In this document: piece by piece, positions 40,193 to 41,101 of the stretch
Layout of the letters: each line of letters opens with the position of its first letter
How positions within the stretch are numbered: position 1 is the first letter of the stretch
Assembly (NCBI RefSeq): GCF_030646615.1
Contig: NZ_JAUSLG010000081.1
Span: 1 to 41,101 of the forward strand
Origin: Phenylobacterium sp.
Lineage (GTDB): Bacteria; Pseudomonadota; Alphaproteobacteria; Caulobacterales; Caulobacteraceae
Direction of reading: 5' to 3'
DNA: 41,101 bases
Notes under the pieces: model-generated
What the model saw: the letters and a program-made list of their open reading frames with translations, nothing else
What the model was told of the DNA's origin: nothing
Databases searched by the model: none
Translations under genes and position numbers: made by a program

Positions 40193-41101
40193 CAGATCAG
40201 CTCCACATCCACATGGTGGCGGGCCTTGACCAGGTCATAGCGGGCCGGAACGGCCGGGGGCGGCAGATCGATCATCCGCTGGACGGCCAGCCGGGCGCGA
40301 TCGGCGATCACCGGATCGACGGTCACCTCGTACTGCTCCTTGACCAGGGCCTCATAAATGTTCTCGAGGGTGATCCGCTTCATGTAGGGGCAGAGGTTGC
40401 AGGGGCGCAGGAACTCGGTGTCGACGGCGTCCACCGCCACATTGTCGGCCATGGAGCATTCGGTGATCAGGATCACCTGCTTGGGCTTCTTGGTCAGGAC
40501 ATAGTCGTTCATCGCTGCGGTCGAGCCAGCGAAGTCGGAGACCTCCAGCACCTCGGCGGGGCATTCGGGGTGGGCCAGCACCTGGGCGCCCGGATAGGCG
40601 GCCTTCAGGTCCAGGATGTCCTGGGCCTCGAAGCGCTCATGCACCTCGCAGCGGCCCTGCCAGGCGATGATCTTGACCTCGGTCTGGCGCGCCACGTTGC
40701 GGGCGAGGAATTCATCGGGGATCAGGATCACCCGATCGACGCCCCATTCCTTCGCGGCCCATTCGACCACCTGGACGGCGTTGGCGCTGGTGCAGCAGAT
40801 GTCGGTCTCGGCCTTCACGTCGGCGGTGGTGTTGACGTAGGTGACCACCGGCAGGCCGGGATAGCGCTGCTTGATCAGCCGCACGTCGGCGCCGGTGATC
40901 GAGCTGGCCAGGCTGCAGCCGGCGCGCAGGTCGGGAATCAGGACGCGCTTGTCCGGCGACAGGATCTTGGAGGTCTCGGCCATGAAGTGCACGCCGGCCT
41001 GGACGATGCTGGCGGCGTCGGACCGGGCGGCCTCCTTCGCCAGGCCCAGGCTGTCGCCCACATAGTCGCCGACCCCGTGGAAAAGTTCCGGCGTCATGTA
41101 G
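40192..41101 (-). CDS. nadA: Quinolinate synthase (N-terminus cut by window end)
   Basis: At least 302 residues visible. A [4Fe-4S] enzyme that condenses iminoaspartate with dihydroxyacetone phosphate to quinolinate. The three cluster-ligand cysteine regions are present: [24 protein letters not shown] and [12 protein letters not shown]; also [21 protein letters not shown] and [20 protein letters not shown]. The frame is open to the right edge (a TAC codon precedes the ATG at 41097), and about 40-60 N-terminal residues of the family are missing, so the true start lies beyond the window and ATG 41097 is an internal Met. First gene of the nadA-nadB-nadC operon. Confidence 0.96.
   Translation of the reverse strand, partial: YMTPELFHGVGDYVGDSLGLAKEAARSDAASIVQAGVHFMAETSKILSPDKRVLIPDLRAGCSLASSITGADVRLIKQRYPGLPVVTYVNTTADVKAETDICCTSANAVQVVEWAAKEWGVDRVILIPDEFLARNVARQTEVKIIAWQGRCEVHERFEAQDILDLKAAYPGAQVLAHPECPAEVLEVSDFAGSTAAMNDYVLTKKPKQVILITECSMADNVAVDAVDTEFLRPCNLCPYMKRITLENIYEALVKEQYEVTVDPVIADRARLAVQRMIDLPPPAVPARYDLVKARHHVDVELI

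Noticed and set aside
40192..41097. ATG at 41097 as the nadA start
   Set aside because: The frame stays open to the window edge and the conserved N-terminal part of quinolinate synthase is missing, so this Met is internal.

Overview
This is a GC-rich, densely coded bacterial chromosome segment. It has about 33 genes, several 1-4 bp overlaps, and no rRNA, tRNA, CRISPR array, transposase or phage gene that I can see. The gene content points to an alphaproteobacterium, most likely of the Caulobacterales (Caulobacter, Phenylobacterium or Brevundimonas type). The hints are two large TonB-dependent receptors of the kind expanded in that group, an ispB/trmN6 divergent pair, a nadA-nadB-nadC operon and frequent GTG/TTG starts. 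The taxonomic call is an inference from protein flavour, not from a marker gene.

Layout: 1-1799 is the 3' part of metH. 1922-2359 is a small lipoprotein. 2371-8870 holds two tandem paralogous TonB-dependent receptors on the minus strand. Each has its own intrinsic terminator and a long AT-rich upstream region with shared sequence blocks. 9246-13561 is an operon of a fused 5-oxoprolinase/hydantoinase and a secreted protein. 13636-16372 runs rightward: a TerB/DnaJ protein, a small membrane protein, an ABM-type monooxygenase and an Old Yellow Enzyme. 16431-20816 is mostly minus strand (SMP-30/gluconolactonase, folA, thyA, DUF924). It is interrupted by one plus-strand gene for a Tat-exported Acg-type nitroreductase with an Fnr/FixK-like box in front of it.

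20915-26053 carries ilvC, an M23 peptidase, trmN6, ispB, a DUF3617 lipoprotein and a GNAT gene followed by a coupled small ORF. 26126-32488 carries a small coiled-coil protein, a 1101-residue autotransporter and uvrB. 32567-34383 carries two very small envelope proteins and a SleB-type wall hydrolase. 34380-37786 carries a GlxA-type AraC regulator divergent from an isonitrile-hydratase-like enzyme, then a GT4 glycosyltransferase. 37824-41101 is the nadA-nadB-nadC operon, with nadA running off the right edge.

Most genes are housekeeping: methionine, folate/thymidylate, branched-chain amino acid, quinone, NAD, DNA repair and tRNA modification. The accessory layer is outer-membrane uptake (the receptors), surface display (the autotransporter), and redox or detoxification enzymes (Old Yellow Enzyme, ABM, Acg, isonitrile hydratase). 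I did not find a clear multi-gene undescribed system. The best leads are: the Acg gene with an Fnr/FixK box in class II geometry, placed antisense between thyA and folA; the conserved leader blocks and phased repeats upstream of the two receptors; and the autotransporter, which has an unrecognised N-terminal domain.
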